A stretch of 64,000 nucleotides of DNA. Origin: Burkholderiales bacterium Ga0077543 (lineage in GTDB: Bacteria; Pseudomonadota; Gammaproteobacteria; Burkholderiales; Burkholderiaceae_C). The stretch is from positions 1 to 64,000 of the forward strand of contig LNET01000098.1 of the NCBI GenBank assembly GCA_001464055.1, read 5' to 3'. The notes beneath the pieces were generated by a model, which was given only the letters and a program-made list of their open reading frames with translations, did no database searches and was not told the DNA's origin. The number at the start of each line of letters is the position of its first letter. The first letter of the stretch is position 1. The position numbers and the translations under genes are program-made. This document shows, piece after piece, positions 44,888 through 54,402 of the stretch.

Positions 44888-44950
44888 GACCGCGACGATA
44901 AACCCCCTGCAGATTGCCCGAAGCGCGGAACAGCGGGTGGCCCTGCTGCC

Positions 44951-45484
44951 TTAAGCGACGCCGAAACCGTCCAGCACGCTGCGCCAGGCTTGCAGCTTGC
45001 GGGCGAACGACCAGCTGGCATTGGCCGGGCTGGTGGACGGCAGGCGATGCACCTCCCAGCCCTGGGCCTCGACCTGGCGGCGCGCACGGGCCGACTCGCT
45101 GCCGTTGTGGGCAACACCTCGGAGGTCGGGCGCCAGCAGGCGCAGCGACACCAGGTCGTTCGGTCGGGCGTCCTGGATGGCCTGGTCGAGGCTGCCGACC
45201 CGCTTGCAACTGGCATAGATGTCCCACAGGCCCAAGCCATGGTCCAGCAGCACCTGCAGCCGCCGGGCGTAGGGCAGCGCCACCAGGTCGCAGCCCCAGA
45301 CCGCGCCCAGGATCGGCCAGAAATGGTTGCGCGGATGGGCGTAATACTGCCCGGCCCGAAGCGAGGCCACGCCAGGAAAACTGCCCAGCACCAGCAGGCG
45401 GGTTTCAGTCGAGACCACGGCGGGCAGCCCCTGCAGCCTGGCGGCATGGGAAGGCGGGTCCTTCTGACGCGAAATGGGGTTCAT
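44951..45484 (-). CDS. DNA-deoxyinosine (hypoxanthine) glycosylase, UDG superfamily
   Basis: The 177-aa protein has the family pattern LLVLGSFPGVASLRAGQYYAHPRNHFWP (in two parts) and the ending LPSTSPAN. This matches the hypoxanthine-DNA glycosylase (HDG) branch of uracil-DNA glycosylases, which removes deaminated adenine. The usual catalytic Asn region is YAHPRNHFW. It is divergent from the subtilase gene. Confidence 0.85.
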   Translation of the reverse strand: MNPISRQKDPPSHAARLQGLPAVVSTETRLLVLGSFPGVASLRAGQYYAHPRNHFWPILGAVWGCDLVALPYARRLQVLLDHGLGLWDIYASCKRVGSLDQAIQDARPNDLVSLRLLAPDLRGVAHNGSESARARRQVEAQGWEVHRLPSTSPANASWSFARKLQAWRSVLDGFGVA

Positions 45485-45662
45485 GGATGAGATTTGCTTA
45501 CATTGTTCCCCGGAGAAATCCTGGGCCCTCGGAAGGGTGTCTGCGGGGCAAGTGTCCTTCCGATGGCGGTACAAGCGGTGGCGGCGGATGCATAACATGC
45601 CCGGTGCCAGCGCGCCGGCATGTTCCGGCCATGACCAGCCCGCCAATTCCAGGGAGAAGACC
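45485..45662. other. Divergent intergenic region
   Basis: This 178-bp spacer separates the divergent glycosylase and subtilase genes and must hold both promoters. GGGAG precedes the subtilase ATG. I see no clear sigma70 pair or operator palindrome; CATAAC (about 45592-45597) is only a weak -10 candidate for the plus strand. Confidence 0.3.
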
Positions 45663-48600
45663 ATGCGGACAACACTGAGCAGCCTGTTCCTGGCCGTGGC
45701 CGTCGCGGCCTGCGGCGGCGGAGGCGGCGGTGGCGACAACCCGACGGCGGGGCCGACCCCGACGCCGGCCCCGGCACCGACGCCCGTGCCAGCACCAGCG
45801 CCAACCCCGGCGCCGGTACCAGCCCCGACGCCGGCACCTGCGCCAGCGCCAGCGCCTGTGCCTGCTCCTGCTCCTGCTCCTGCTCCTGCACCTGTGCCTG
45901 CTCCTGCACCAGCACCAGCACCGGCACCATCACCAGCGCCAGCGCCCGTCCCGGCGCCTGCACCCGCACCGACACCCGTGCCGGCCCCGGCGCCCGTGCC
46001 CGTCCCTCCTCCGGCACCCGTACCCGCACCGGCGCCCACGCCGTCCAGCTTCAACCTGTCCGGAACACTGCTGGTTGCACCCACCTCGCGCGTCGACTCC
46101 GATGCCAACGACACCAGCCAGATCAGCCAGGGCACCTATCGCGTCAACGACACGGTGGCGACGGCGCAGCCGCTTCAGGCGCCCTTCCTGCTGACCGGTA
46201 CGGTCAACGAGATCTTCACCGGGCCGCGCGGCAACAACTACGGCGTCGGCGACGAAGACGACTACTTTGCCGTCGACCTGGTCGCCGGCCAGGTCGTCGA
46301 ACTCGAATTCGCCAGCGACCCGGCCCAGGCCGATGTCGACCTCTACGTTCTGTCCAGCACCGGGGCCGCATTGGGCAGCTCCATCGGCGTGTCGACCCGT
46401 TTCGAGTGCGTCCGCATCACCACCAGCGGGCGCTACATCATCAACGTCTACGCCTACGACAACGCATCCATCTACAACCTGCGTATCGGCGCCCCGGGCA
46501 GCGCCGGCAACTGCGCCAACAGCGCCCTGCCGCTGGCCACCACGTCGGGGCACCTGCTGGCCAGGGCCAGGCCCCTGCCCCCTTCCGAACTGGCCAAGGC
46601 CACGCGCATGCTGCAAGCGGCCGGCATCGCGCAGGCCCGGCTGCTGGCCCAGGGCAGCCCGGGCGGCGCCGAAGCCGCCTTGCCACACTGGCTGGCACTG
46701 CCGGCCAGTTCCGAGAGCCGCGCCCTGGCGCTGGCGCGGCTGGCAGGCAAGAGCGGCGAGGAAACCCGGGCACGGCGCCTCTCGGCGCTGCGCGCCCAGC
46801 CGGTGCAGACCGCCGACGACCTGGCGCTGGAGAACACCCTGGCCCAGATGAAGCTGGCCAAGGCGCTGCAGCAGACCGGTGCCTTCGAATACGTGCAGCT
46901 CGACCGGCTGGCCACCACCCAGACCCTGGTCGGCGAGTTCCCGCCCAACGACCGGTCCTACAACCTGCAGCGCTGGCACTACGAGCAGATCAACCTGCCA
47001 GCCGCGATGAGCCGCATCACGCAACTGCCCAGCCAGCCAGCCCAGCGCCCGGTGGTGGCCGTCATCGACGACGGCGTCATGCTCGACCACCCCGACCTGC
47101 AGCCGCAGCTGTTTTCCAGTGGCCGGGCGTTCATCAGCAACACCGTGGCCGGCGACGGCAACACCGCGTCGGGCGACAACACGGCCGTGGCCGCTGACGA
47201 GCCGGTGTTCCACGGCACACATGTCGCAGCCACCGTGGCAGCCGCCACTTTCGACGGCATCGGCGTGGCCGGCACCGCACCGATGGCGCAGGTCCTGCCA
47301 TTGCGGGTGTTCCGCCCCAGCAGTGGCGGTGCCCGCCAGGTCGACATCATCAACGCGATGCTGTACGCGGCGCGGCTCTCGAACAACTCGGGCACCCTCC
47401 CGGCTCGCCGCGCCGACGTCATCAACCTCAGCCTGGGCGGCGATTTCCCTTGCGACGCAGCCTACGCTGACGCCATCAACCGGGTGCGTGCAGCCGGCGT
47501 CGTGGTCGTGGCGGCGGCCGGAAACTCCGGGCGCAACGACCTGGGCCAGCGCGTCGCGGTGGGCGCGCCGGCCAATTGCAGCGGGGTCGTCGCCGTGTCG
47601 GCGCTGGACGCGCAAAAGCGCCTGACGCGCTACAGCAACAGCGGCAGCGCGCTCACGGTGGCAGCACCCGGAGGCGACCTGCGGCAAAGCAGCACCGGCT
47701 CGGGCGCGCCCGACGGCGTGTTCAGCGCGCTGGGGGCCTTCGACGCCAGCGGCCGGCGCCTGCCAAGCTCAGGCCCCTACCAGGGCACTTCGATGGCGGC
47801 GCCCCACGTGGCCGGCGTCATCGCCCTGATGCGCTACGTCAACCCGGCCATTGGCGTGGCCCAGGTCGACAGCCTGTTCGCCAGCGGCGCGCTGACCGAC
47901 GACCTGGGCAACCCGGGCCGGGACCTCGATACCGGCTTCGGGCTCATCAACGCCGGCAAGGCCGTCACGGCCGCGCTGGGCGCGGCGGGAACTCCGCCGC
48001 CACCGGCACCGGCCGGCCGCGTGCTGGCTTCACCATCCAGCATCGACTTCGGCAGCTTCCAGACCACCGCCACTCTCGAACTGGCGCTCAGTGCCGCCGG
48101 CACCGAGACGGTGACGTCGATCACCAGCGACAACAGCCGCGTATCGGTCACGCCCACCGCAGTGAACCCCAGCACGCGTCTGGGCACCTACACCATCACC
48201 GTCAACCGGGTCGGACTGGCTGCGGGTGCCATCTTCCCCAGGCTCACCGTCAACGTCGCACCGGCACGCAGCTTCACCGTGCAGCTCAGCGTCACGCAGC
48301 CCGTGGCCGGCGGCAGCGCGGCTGCAGGCGGCGACCTGGGGCCGCTGTACGTGCTGCTCATCAACCCGGCCGACGATCGGGTCGTTCGCAGCATCCTGGC
48401 CACGCGCGGCAGCAACGGCTACTCCTGGAACGCCGCGGGCTGGACCTTGCCGCAGGTGCAGATCATCGCTGGCGGCGACCTGGACAACGACACCGTCATT
48501 TGCCAGCGCGGCGAGGCATGCGGCGCTTTCCCGGTGCTTCCACCCGGCCGCGACCTGACGGTCATCACCCTGAACGGCAACCGCAACGACCTCGCCATCG

Positions 48601-48728
48601 AGGTGGCCCCGCTGTCCGGCATCTCGCCGCAGAGTCTGGACACGACGGGCCCGTCGCGCCAGCGCGGGGCGGTCGACGGCGCGCCCCTGGCCGCGCCAGG
48701 CACCACGCGCCCGGCGGGCCAGCGATGA
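45663..48728 (+). CDS. S8 subtilisin-like serine protease lipoprotein with Pro/Ala linker
   Basis: This 1021-aa protein begins with a lipoprotein-type signal (lipobox VAAC, Cys17) and a Gly-rich stretch. A long Pro/Ala/Val/Thr linker (about 30-128) follows, then a PPC-like beta domain (about 185-285: DEDDYFAVDLVAGQVVELEF). The subtilase domain has Asp469 (AVIDDGV), His517 (HGTHVAATV) and Ser710 (GTSMAAPHVAG). C-terminal beta-rich domains end near 990. PPC domains are normally C-terminal to the protease, so this order is unusual. It probably sits at the outer surface. GGGAG precedes the ATG. It is coupled to the next gene by ATGA. Confidence 0.9.
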   Translation: MRTTLSSLFLAVAVAACGGGGGGGDNPTAGPTPTPAPAPTPVPAPAPTPAPVPAPTPAPAPAPAPVPAPAPAPAPAPVPAPAPAPAPAPSPAPAPVPAPAPAPTPVPAPAPVPVPPPAPVPAPAPTPSSFNLSGTLLVAPTSRVDSDANDTSQISQGTYRVNDTVATAQPLQAPFLLTGTVNEIFTGPRGNNYGVGDEDDYFAVDLVAGQVVELEFASDPAQADVDLYVLSSTGAALGSSIGVSTRFECVRITTSGRYIINVYAYDNASIYNLRIGAPGSAGNCANSALPLATTSGHLLARARPLPPSELAKATRMLQAAGIAQARLLAQGSPGGAEAALPHWLALPASSESRALALARLAGKSGEETRARRLSALRAQPVQTADDLALENTLAQMKLAKALQQTGAFEYVQLDRLATTQTLVGEFPPNDRSYNLQRWHYEQINLPAAMSRITQLPSQPAQRPVVAVIDDGVMLDHPDLQPQLFSSGRAFISNTVAGDGNTASGDNTAVAADEPVFHGTHVAATVAAATFDGIGVAGTAPMAQVLPLRVFRPSSGGARQVDIINAMLYAARLSNNSGTLPARRADVINLSLGGDFPCDAAYADAINRVRAAGVVVVAAAGNSGRNDLGQRVAVGAPANCSGVVAVSALDAQKRLTRYSNSGSALTVAAPGGDLRQSSTGSGAPDGVFSALGAFDASGRRLPSSGPYQGTSMAAPHVAGVIALMRYVNPAIGVAQVDSLFASGALTDDLGNPGRDLDTGFGLINAGKAVTAALGAAGTPPPPAPAGRVLASPSSIDFGSFQTTATLELALSAAGTETVTSITSDNSRVSVTPTAVNPSTRLGTYTITVNRVGLAAGAIFPRLTVNVAPARSFTVQLSVTQPVAGGSAAAGGDLGPLYVLLINPADDRVVRSILATRGSNGYSWNAAGWTLPQVQIIAGGDLDNDTVICQRGEACGAFPVLPPGRDLTVITLNGNRNDLAIEVAPLSGISPQSLDTTGPSRQRGAVDGAPLAAPGTTRPAGQR
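45751..46047 (+). repeat. Pro/Ala-rich low-complexity repeat within protease gene
   Basis: About 300 bp of imperfect repeats of CCGGCACCT-like units encode alternating X-Pro (APAPVPAPTP type). The variable codon use shows amino-acid-level selection for a stiff extended linker, perhaps spanning the cell envelope. Such tracts are prone to slippage length variation. Confidence 0.8.
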
Positions 48729-49255
48729 GCGCGCACTGCAGCTTCAGGCTTGCCTTGCGGCCCGGCGCCCTGACAAAAGCCCTGGCCACCACAGTGATAC
48801 TGGCCCTGGCAGCACCAGCCGCACTGGGCCAGCCGCGCGTGCTGGCCCAGCGCAGCCAGACCCTGTGCCAGTGGCCACAGCAGACGCCCGAAGGGGCTGC
48901 ACAGACCGTGCTGCTGGACAGTGCTGCCGCCTGGCAGCGCCATGTCACGGCCAGGGGCAGCACGCCAGCCATCGGCCGAACGCCGCAGTGGGCACGCGAA
49001 CAGGTCCTGCTGCACGTGCTGCCGGAACAGCCGACGATGGGCGTGCGCGTTTCGGCCCTGCGTGTGCAGAACGGCCCGGTGCTGGTGCTGCAGGTCAGCC
49101 GGCCCGGGCCCGAGCAGATGGCCCCGACGGCCCTGTCACGGCCCTGCGTCTGGGTGCTGGTGTCACGCTCGGCCACGCGCCCCTGGCAGGTGCGCGTGCA
49201 GGACAGCGCCACCGGCCCCATGCAGACCCACCTGCCCGTGCGGCTCGACCGGTAG
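48725..49255 (+). CDS. Secreted protein coupled to the subtilase (unknown function)
   Basis: The 176-aa protein has an N-terminal signal peptide (about 1-35, ending AALGQ) and no recognised domain. Two Cys (LCQW and RPCVW) could form a disulfide. The 4-nt ATGA overlap with the subtilase suggests a functional link, for example as an inhibitor, chaperone or processing partner; this is inference. Confidence 0.65.
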   Translation: MSAHCSFRLALRPGALTKALATTVILALAAPAALGQPRVLAQRSQTLCQWPQQTPEGAAQTVLLDSAAAWQRHVTARGSTPAIGRTPQWAREQVLLHVLPEQPTMGVRVSALRVQNGPVLVLQVSRPGPEQMAPTALSRPCVWVLVSRSATRPWQVRVQDSATGPMQTHLPVRLDR

Positions 49256-49282
49256 CCTTCAAGGCGTCTCGGGCCGGGCTTT

Positions 49283-50101
49283 TCAGCCCAGCGCGGCGAG
49301 CCTCGGCAATGCGGCCAGCGCGTTGCGGCTGGTCAGCGCCGCCAGATCCTGCAGCGGCATGCCGCGCAAGGCCGCCAGCGTGGCCGCGATACGGGGCAAC
49401 TCGGCCGGTTCGTTGCGCGCGTGGCCAGGTGCGCCCGCCGCACGTTCGGCCACGGTTCGGTACAGCCAGCGCGGCGGGATGTCGGGCGCGTCGGTCTCGA
49501 GCACCAGGGCCTCGTCGGGCAAGGTGCCGGCCAGTTGCCGGATCTGCAGCGCACGCTCGAAGGTCATCGCCCCCCCGAAACCGAGCTTGAAGCCCATTGC
49601 CACGAACTGCGCGGCCTGCTGCTGGCTGCCGTTGAACGCATGGACGATGCCCCCGGCCACCGGAAACCGGCGCAGGCCCTTGAGCAGGGTGTCTGCCGAC
49701 CGGCGCACGTGCAGCAACACGGGCAGGTCGAAGCGCCGCGCCATCTTCAGCTGGGCCAGGTAATGGTGCTCCTGCCGCTGCCTGTCCACGCCGGGCACGA
49801 AGTGATCGATGCCGATTTCTCCGACAGCCACCAGTCTGGGGTCGGCCAGGCCGTCGAGCAGCGACTGCTCCACCGCCTGCAGGTCACCTTCGACGGCGCG
49901 CCCGGTATACAAGGGATGGATGCCGAGGGCATAGGCCGCGTCGAAACTGCGGGCCTGGGCCTGCACCGTGGCCAGGTTGCTGCGTTCCACGGCAGGCAGC
50001 ACGAGCCGGCCCACGCCGGCTGCACGCGCCCGGGTCACGACAGCAGCCCGGTCGGGGTCGAACTCGGGCGCATCCAGGTGGCAATGGGTGTCTATCCACA
50101 T
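49283..50101 (-). CDS. tatD: TatD family metal-dependent hydrolase
   Basis: The 272-aa amidohydrolase-fold protein has the metal motif IDTHCHLD at the start, GEIGIDHFVPG, HVRRSADT and LETDAPDIPP. TatD-family enzymes act as metal-dependent DNases. The start MWIDTHCHLD at 50101 is the family N-terminus. It converges with the secreted protein gene. It belongs to the TatD/YcfH/YjjV group; the exact paralogue is uncertain. Confidence 0.88.
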   Translation of the reverse strand: MWIDTHCHLDAPEFDPDRAAVVTRARAAGVGRLVLPAVERSNLATVQAQARSFDAAYALGIHPLYTGRAVEGDLQAVEQSLLDGLADPRLVAVGEIGIDHFVPGVDRQRQEHHYLAQLKMARRFDLPVLLHVRRSADTLLKGLRRFPVAGGIVHAFNGSQQQAAQFVAMGFKLGFGGAMTFERALQIRQLAGTLPDEALVLETDAPDIPPRWLYRTVAERAAGAPGHARNEPAELPRIAATLAALRGMPLQDLAALTSRNALAALPRLAALG

Positions 50102-50242
50102 CGGCCCGATCATCGCCCAGCACGGCGTTGCGGGCACGGGTCCAGGGTGGTTGCTGCGACCTCGCGCATGCGCCGCACTGTGCAACGTGATACTGTCTTC
50201 TTGCGATGGATTCCTGGACGGGGCCACCCCCGGTTTTGCCGC

Positions 50243-51223
50243 ATGATGAAGAAGGCACCGCTCATCAGCCGATCACCGCGCCTGGCCAAGGCGGCCACAG
50301 CAGCCGCTGCCGCGGCTTCAGCCGGATCGCCAGAATCTGCCAGCGTGGCGAGCGCAACGCCGCAGCCGGTCGCTGGCAGCACGCCAGGGGCCACCGGCTC
50401 CAACCCGCCAAGGCGCCAGGCGCTTGCCTGGGCTCTGGCCGGTGGATTGATGGCGGTGGCCGCCATGCTCGGGCTGCAACAGTGGCAGCCGGGCCCGCGC
50501 GTCATCACGCAGGACGACATCGACACCGCGGTACGGGAATCGCTCGAGAAAGAACCCCTGCCGTCGGCCGCGGCGAAGGCCTACCAGGCCATCATCCCCT
50601 CGGTGGTGCGCGTCACCGGCTTCATGCGCGAAGGTGATACCGGCGAAGAAGACAGCGACAGCGGCAGCAGCCCCGACCGCAACGAAGGCCGCAGCGTCGG
50701 TACGGGCGTTGTCATCGTCGACAACGGCACGATCCTGACCAACCTGCACGTGGTTCTGGGTGCCAAGCGACTGCAGGTGCGCTTTTCCAACGGCATGGTC
50801 AGCGACGCGCAAATCGTCGGCGCCCAGCCGGAGAACGATCTCGCGGTCTTGCGCGCCAGCAAGGTACCTGACGACCTGCAGGCCGCGACGATGCGCTCCA
50901 CTTCCGACCTGCTGCCAGGCGACCATGTCATCGCGGTGGGCAACCCCTTCGGCATCGGGCCTTCGGTCAGCTACGGCGTGGTGTCGGGGCTCAAGCGCGA
51001 ATTCCGGTCACCTGAAGGCGAGAAGACGCTGACCAACCTGATCCAGTTCGACGCCGCGGCCAACCCGGGAAATTCCGGCGGCCCGCTGGTGACGATGGAC
51101 GGCGCCGTGGTCGGCGTCGTCACCGCCATCCTGAACCCATCGGACCAGCGAACCTTCATCGGCATCGGTTTTGCTGTGCCCATCGAAAACGCCGCGGCGG
51201 CCGCAGGCATGCCACCGTTCTAG
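50243..51223 (+). CDS. Membrane-anchored trypsin-like (HtrA/DegS-type) protease without PDZ
   Basis: The 326-aa protein has a disordered basic and Ala-rich N-terminus, one TM helix (about 60-80), and a chymotrypsin-fold domain with His169 (TNLHVV), Asp199 (ENDLAVL) and Ser278 (PGNSGGPL). It ends right after the domain, so it lacks the PDZ domain of DegP/DegS. It is followed 31 nt later by moxR and probably co-transcribed, suggesting an envelope quality-control role. Confidence 0.87.
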   Translation: MMKKAPLISRSPRLAKAATAAAAAASAGSPESASVASATPQPVAGSTPGATGSNPPRRQALAWALAGGLMAVAAMLGLQQWQPGPRVITQDDIDTAVRESLEKEPLPSAAAKAYQAIIPSVVRVTGFMREGDTGEEDSDSGSSPDRNEGRSVGTGVVIVDNGTILTNLHVVLGAKRLQVRFSNGMVSDAQIVGAQPENDLAVLRASKVPDDLQAATMRSTSDLLPGDHVIAVGNPFGIGPSVSYGVVSGLKREFRSPEGEKTLTNLIQFDAAANPGNSGGPLVTMDGAVVGVVTAILNPSDQRTFIGIGFAVPIENAAAAAGMPPF

Positions 51224-51254
51224 CCCTCATCACAGACATCCAGGCAGGAAAACC

Positions 51255-52265
51255 ATGATCAACAACGACGCCGAATCGACCGCCACGCTGATGGAGCGTG
51301 TACTCTACGAAGTCAAGCGGGTCGTCGTCGGGCAGGACCGCTTCCTGGAGCGTGTGCTCGTGGCAATGCTGGCCCAGGGCCACCTGCTGGTCGAAGGCGT
51401 GCCCGGCCTGGCCAAGACGCTCACCGTGAAGACCCTGGCCCGCACCACGCGGGGCAGCTTCAAGCGCATCCAGTTCACGCCCGACCTGGTGCCGGCCGAC
51501 CTGGTGGGAACCCGCATCTACAACCAGAAGACCGGGGAATTCGGCACCAGCCTCGGTCCGGTGTTCGCCAATCTGGTGCTCGCCGACGAAATCAACCGCG
51601 CGCCGGCCAAAGTCCAGAGCGCGCTGCTCGAAGTGATGCAGGAACGCCAGGTCACCATCGCCGGCGAAACCCACAAGGTGCCGGAACCTTTCGTCGTGAT
51701 GGCCACGCAGAACCCGATCGAGACCGAAGGCACCTACCCGCTGCCCGAAGCCCAGGTCGACCGTTTCATGATGAAAGTGCTGGTCGACTACCCCACCGAA
51801 GAAGAAGAATTCGTCATCGCCGAACGAGTCACCGGCCCGGCAGTCGAGGTGAATGCCGTCGCCGACACCTATTCGCTGGCAGCCTTGCAGCGCGAATGCC
51901 GCGCCGTCTTCGTCGACCCGGCACTGATGCAATACGCCGTGAAGCTGGTCGGCGCCACCCGCCGGCCCGAAAAATACGGCATGACCGACACCGCCAAGTA
52001 CATCACCTACGGCGCCAGCCCGCGCGCCACCATCGGCCTGATCGAAGGCGCGCGCGCCATGGCCATGCTGCGCGGCCGCAAGTACGTGCTGCCGGAAGAC
52101 ATGGCCGACCTCGTGCCCGACGTGTTGCGCCACCGCATCTGCCTGAGCTACGAAGCCCTGGCCGAGAACATCAGCGCCGAAGACGTCGTGGCCCGTGTGC
52201 TGAAGGCCGTGCCCATGCCCGACAAGCCCCTGGCCCACCCGAAGGACGGTCCGACCCATGGCTGA
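51255..52265 (+). CDS. MoxR-type AAA+ ATPase
   Basis: The 336-aa MoxR ATPase has the family Walker A GVPGLAKT, Walker B ANLVLADEINR and sensor ATQNPIE. These chaperone-like ATPases work with VWA-domain proteins to insert cofactors or remodel complexes. AGGAAA precedes the ATG. It overlaps the DUF58 gene by 8 nt. Confidence 0.94.
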   Translation: MINNDAESTATLMERVLYEVKRVVVGQDRFLERVLVAMLAQGHLLVEGVPGLAKTLTVKTLARTTRGSFKRIQFTPDLVPADLVGTRIYNQKTGEFGTSLGPVFANLVLADEINRAPAKVQSALLEVMQERQVTIAGETHKVPEPFVVMATQNPIETEGTYPLPEAQVDRFMMKVLVDYPTEEEEFVIAERVTGPAVEVNAVADTYSLAALQRECRAVFVDPALMQYAVKLVGATRRPEKYGMTDTAKYITYGASPRATIGLIEGARAMAMLRGRKYVLPEDMADLVPDVLRHRICLSYEALAENISAEDVVARVLKAVPMPDKPLAHPKDGPTHG

Positions 52266-53289
52266 GGCCCTTGCTGGCCCGCCGCCCCGTACGGGCGGCG
52301 GCACCCCGGTGCCGGTGCCCGAGCAGCTGCTTCGGCGCCTGGAATGGACGGTCATACGCCGTCTGGACGGCCTGCTTCAGGGCGACTACCGTACCCTGTT
52401 CCGCGGCCATGGCGTGGACTTGGCCGACCTGCGCGAATACCAGCATCACGACGACGTTCGACACATCGACTGGAACGTCACCGCGCGCCTGCAGCAGCCC
52501 TATGTCCGACAGTTCATCGAAGACCGCGACCTCACCGCCTGGTTCCTGCTGGACCTGTCCGGCAGCGTCGACTTCGGCAGCGGCGACGTCACCAAGCTGA
52601 ACGTGTCCACCGGCTTCGTGGCCACGCTGGCACGGGTCATCACCCGCCACGGTAACCGCGTGGGCGCGATGCTGTTCGGCCAGCAGGTCGACGCCGTGCT
52701 CAAGCCAGGTGCCAGCCGCAACCATGTGCTGAACCTGCTGCGCCGCATGCATCAGCCGCGCCCTGTAGCCAAGGCCGGCAGGACCGGGCCCGAGGGCACC
52801 CGCCTGGCCGACCTGCTGACCCTGGCCGAAGGCACCATGAAGCGTCGCGGCCTGGTCTTCATCGTCAGCGACTTCATCAGCGCTCCGGGCTGGCAGAAGC
52901 CGCTGGCGCGGCTGGCGCAGCGGCACGAGGTCGTGGCGGTGCGCCTGCTCGACCCCCTGGAAATGGCCCTGCCCGACGTCGGCCTGGTGACCATCGAAGA
53001 CGCCGAAACCGGCGAACAGCTGTTCATCGACGCGGCCGACCCGGCTTTTCGTGAACGCTATGCGGCCGTGGCTGAACAGCAAGAGGCCCAGCTGATCGAC
53101 GAGCTGTCGGCCAGCGGCGCCGACATCCTGGAACTCGCCACCGACGACGACCTGCTCGACGCCTTGCTGCGCTACGCAGACCTGCGCCGGCAGCGCGCAC
53201 GCGCGCGCAGCGGCCGCCGTTTCCCTGCGCACCTGCAGCGTGCGCGCCCACCCATCGGCACCCCCGCGCTCCTGGAGGCTGCACCATGA
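52258..53289 (+). CDS. DUF58 domain protein
   Basis: The 343-aa cytoplasmic DUF58 protein has the family core DLREYQHHDDVRHIDWNVTAR and a VWA-like WFLLDLSGSVDFG. DUF58 proteins are encoded with MoxR and VWA proteins in envelope stress or aerotolerance clusters. It overlaps moxR by 8 nt and the VWA gene by 4 nt (ATGA). Confidence 0.92.
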   Translation: MAEALAGPPPRTGGGTPVPVPEQLLRRLEWTVIRRLDGLLQGDYRTLFRGHGVDLADLREYQHHDDVRHIDWNVTARLQQPYVRQFIEDRDLTAWFLLDLSGSVDFGSGDVTKLNVSTGFVATLARVITRHGNRVGAMLFGQQVDAVLKPGASRNHVLNLLRRMHQPRPVAKAGRTGPEGTRLADLLTLAEGTMKRRGLVFIVSDFISAPGWQKPLARLAQRHEVVAVRLLDPLEMALPDVGLVTIEDAETGEQLFIDAADPAFRERYAAVAEQQEAQLIDELSASGADILELATDDDLLDALLRYADLRRQRARARSGRRFPAHLQRARPPIGTPALLEAAP

Positions 53290-54317
53290 AATTCATCTGG
53301 CCCTCGATGCTCTGGCTGCTGCTGGCCTTGCCACTGCTGGTAATCGCCTACCGCTGGATCCTGAAGCGCAAGCGCCGCACCACGGTGCGCCTGGCCAGCA
53401 TCAACGTGGCGAAGATGGCGCTGGGCTCGGGCCCGAGCTGGCGCCGCCACGTGCCGCCGCTGCTGCTTCTTCTGGCCCTGGCCGCCCTGCTGCTGTCGGT
53501 GGCCAGGCCCACGGCCACCATCACGCTGCCCTTGTCGGAGCGCACCATCATCCTGGCAATGGACGTTTCAGGCAGCATGCGTGCCGAGGACGTCAAGCCG
53601 AACCGGCTGGTGGCTTCCCAGGTGGCGGCCAGGGCCTTCGTGGAGAACCTGCCGCGCGAAGTGAAGGTGGGCGTCGTTTCGTTTGCCGGCACGGCCGCCG
53701 TGGTGCAGGCCCCCACCACCAGCCGCGAAGACGTGCTGGCCGCGATCGACCGCTTCCAGCTGCAGCGCGGCACCGCCACTGGCAGCGGCATTATCCTCAG
53801 CCTGGCCACGCTGTTCCCCGACCACGGCATCGAGATCCAGAACATCACCGGCCAGCGCAACTTCCCGGACAAGGAAATCGGCAAGAAGGACGACAAGGCC
53901 TTCACGCCCGTGCCTGCCGGCAGCTACAACTCTGCCGCAGTCATCATGCTCACCGACGGCCAGCGCACCACCGGCCCCGACCCGCTGGACGCTGCGAAGA
54001 TGGCTGCCGAACGCGGCATCCGCGTCTACACCGTCGGTATCGGCACCACCAGCGGCGAGATCATCGGCTTCGAAGGCTGGAGCATGCGCGTCAAGCTCGA
54101 CGAGGAAACGCTGAAGAACGTCTCGGTGCTGACGCAGGGCGAGTACTTCTACGCGGGCACGGCCGAAGACCTGAAGAAGGTCTACGAATCACTGTCCTCG
54201 CGCATGGTGGTCGAACGCAAGGAAACGGAAATTACCGCCGTGTTTGCAGCGCTCGGTGCGCTGCTGGCCGCGCTGGCGGCGGGTCTGTCGCTGTGGTGGT
54301 TCGGGCGCGTGGCCTGA
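53286..54317 (+). CDS. VWA domain membrane protein (BatA-like)
   Basis: The 343-aa protein has two N-terminal TM helices (about 5-22 and 55-73), a von Willebrand A domain with MIDAS motif DVSGS (about 93-97) and TDGQRTTGPD, and a C-terminal TM helix (about 315-335). It resembles BatA of the aerotolerance operon and probably partners MoxR at the inner membrane. No batB-E genes follow. Confidence 0.92.
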   Translation: MKFIWPSMLWLLLALPLLVIAYRWILKRKRRTTVRLASINVAKMALGSGPSWRRHVPPLLLLLALAALLLSVARPTATITLPLSERTIILAMDVSGSMRAEDVKPNRLVASQVAARAFVENLPREVKVGVVSFAGTAAVVQAPTTSREDVLAAIDRFQLQRGTATGSGIILSLATLFPDHGIEIQNITGQRNFPDKEIGKKDDKAFTPVPAGSYNSAAVIMLTDGQRTTGPDPLDAAKMAAERGIRVYTVGIGTTSGEIIGFEGWSMRVKLDEETLKNVSVLTQGEYFYAGTAEDLKKVYESLSSRMVVERKETEITAVFAALGALLAALAAGLSLWWFGRVA

Positions 54318-54402
54318 GGCGCGGTCCCTCGGCTTGGGGCTTGACTTCGCGTTCTCGTCTCGCGGAGCATCCGGCGCGTCAGTAACTCACCCCGGAATCT
54401 CC

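Noticed and set aside
45481-46135. Minus-strand open frames encoding long Gly/Ala or Val/Gln-rich repeats opposite the protease linker
   Set aside because: They are mirrors of the Pro/Ala codon repeats on the plus strand and lack homology or ribosome binding sites.
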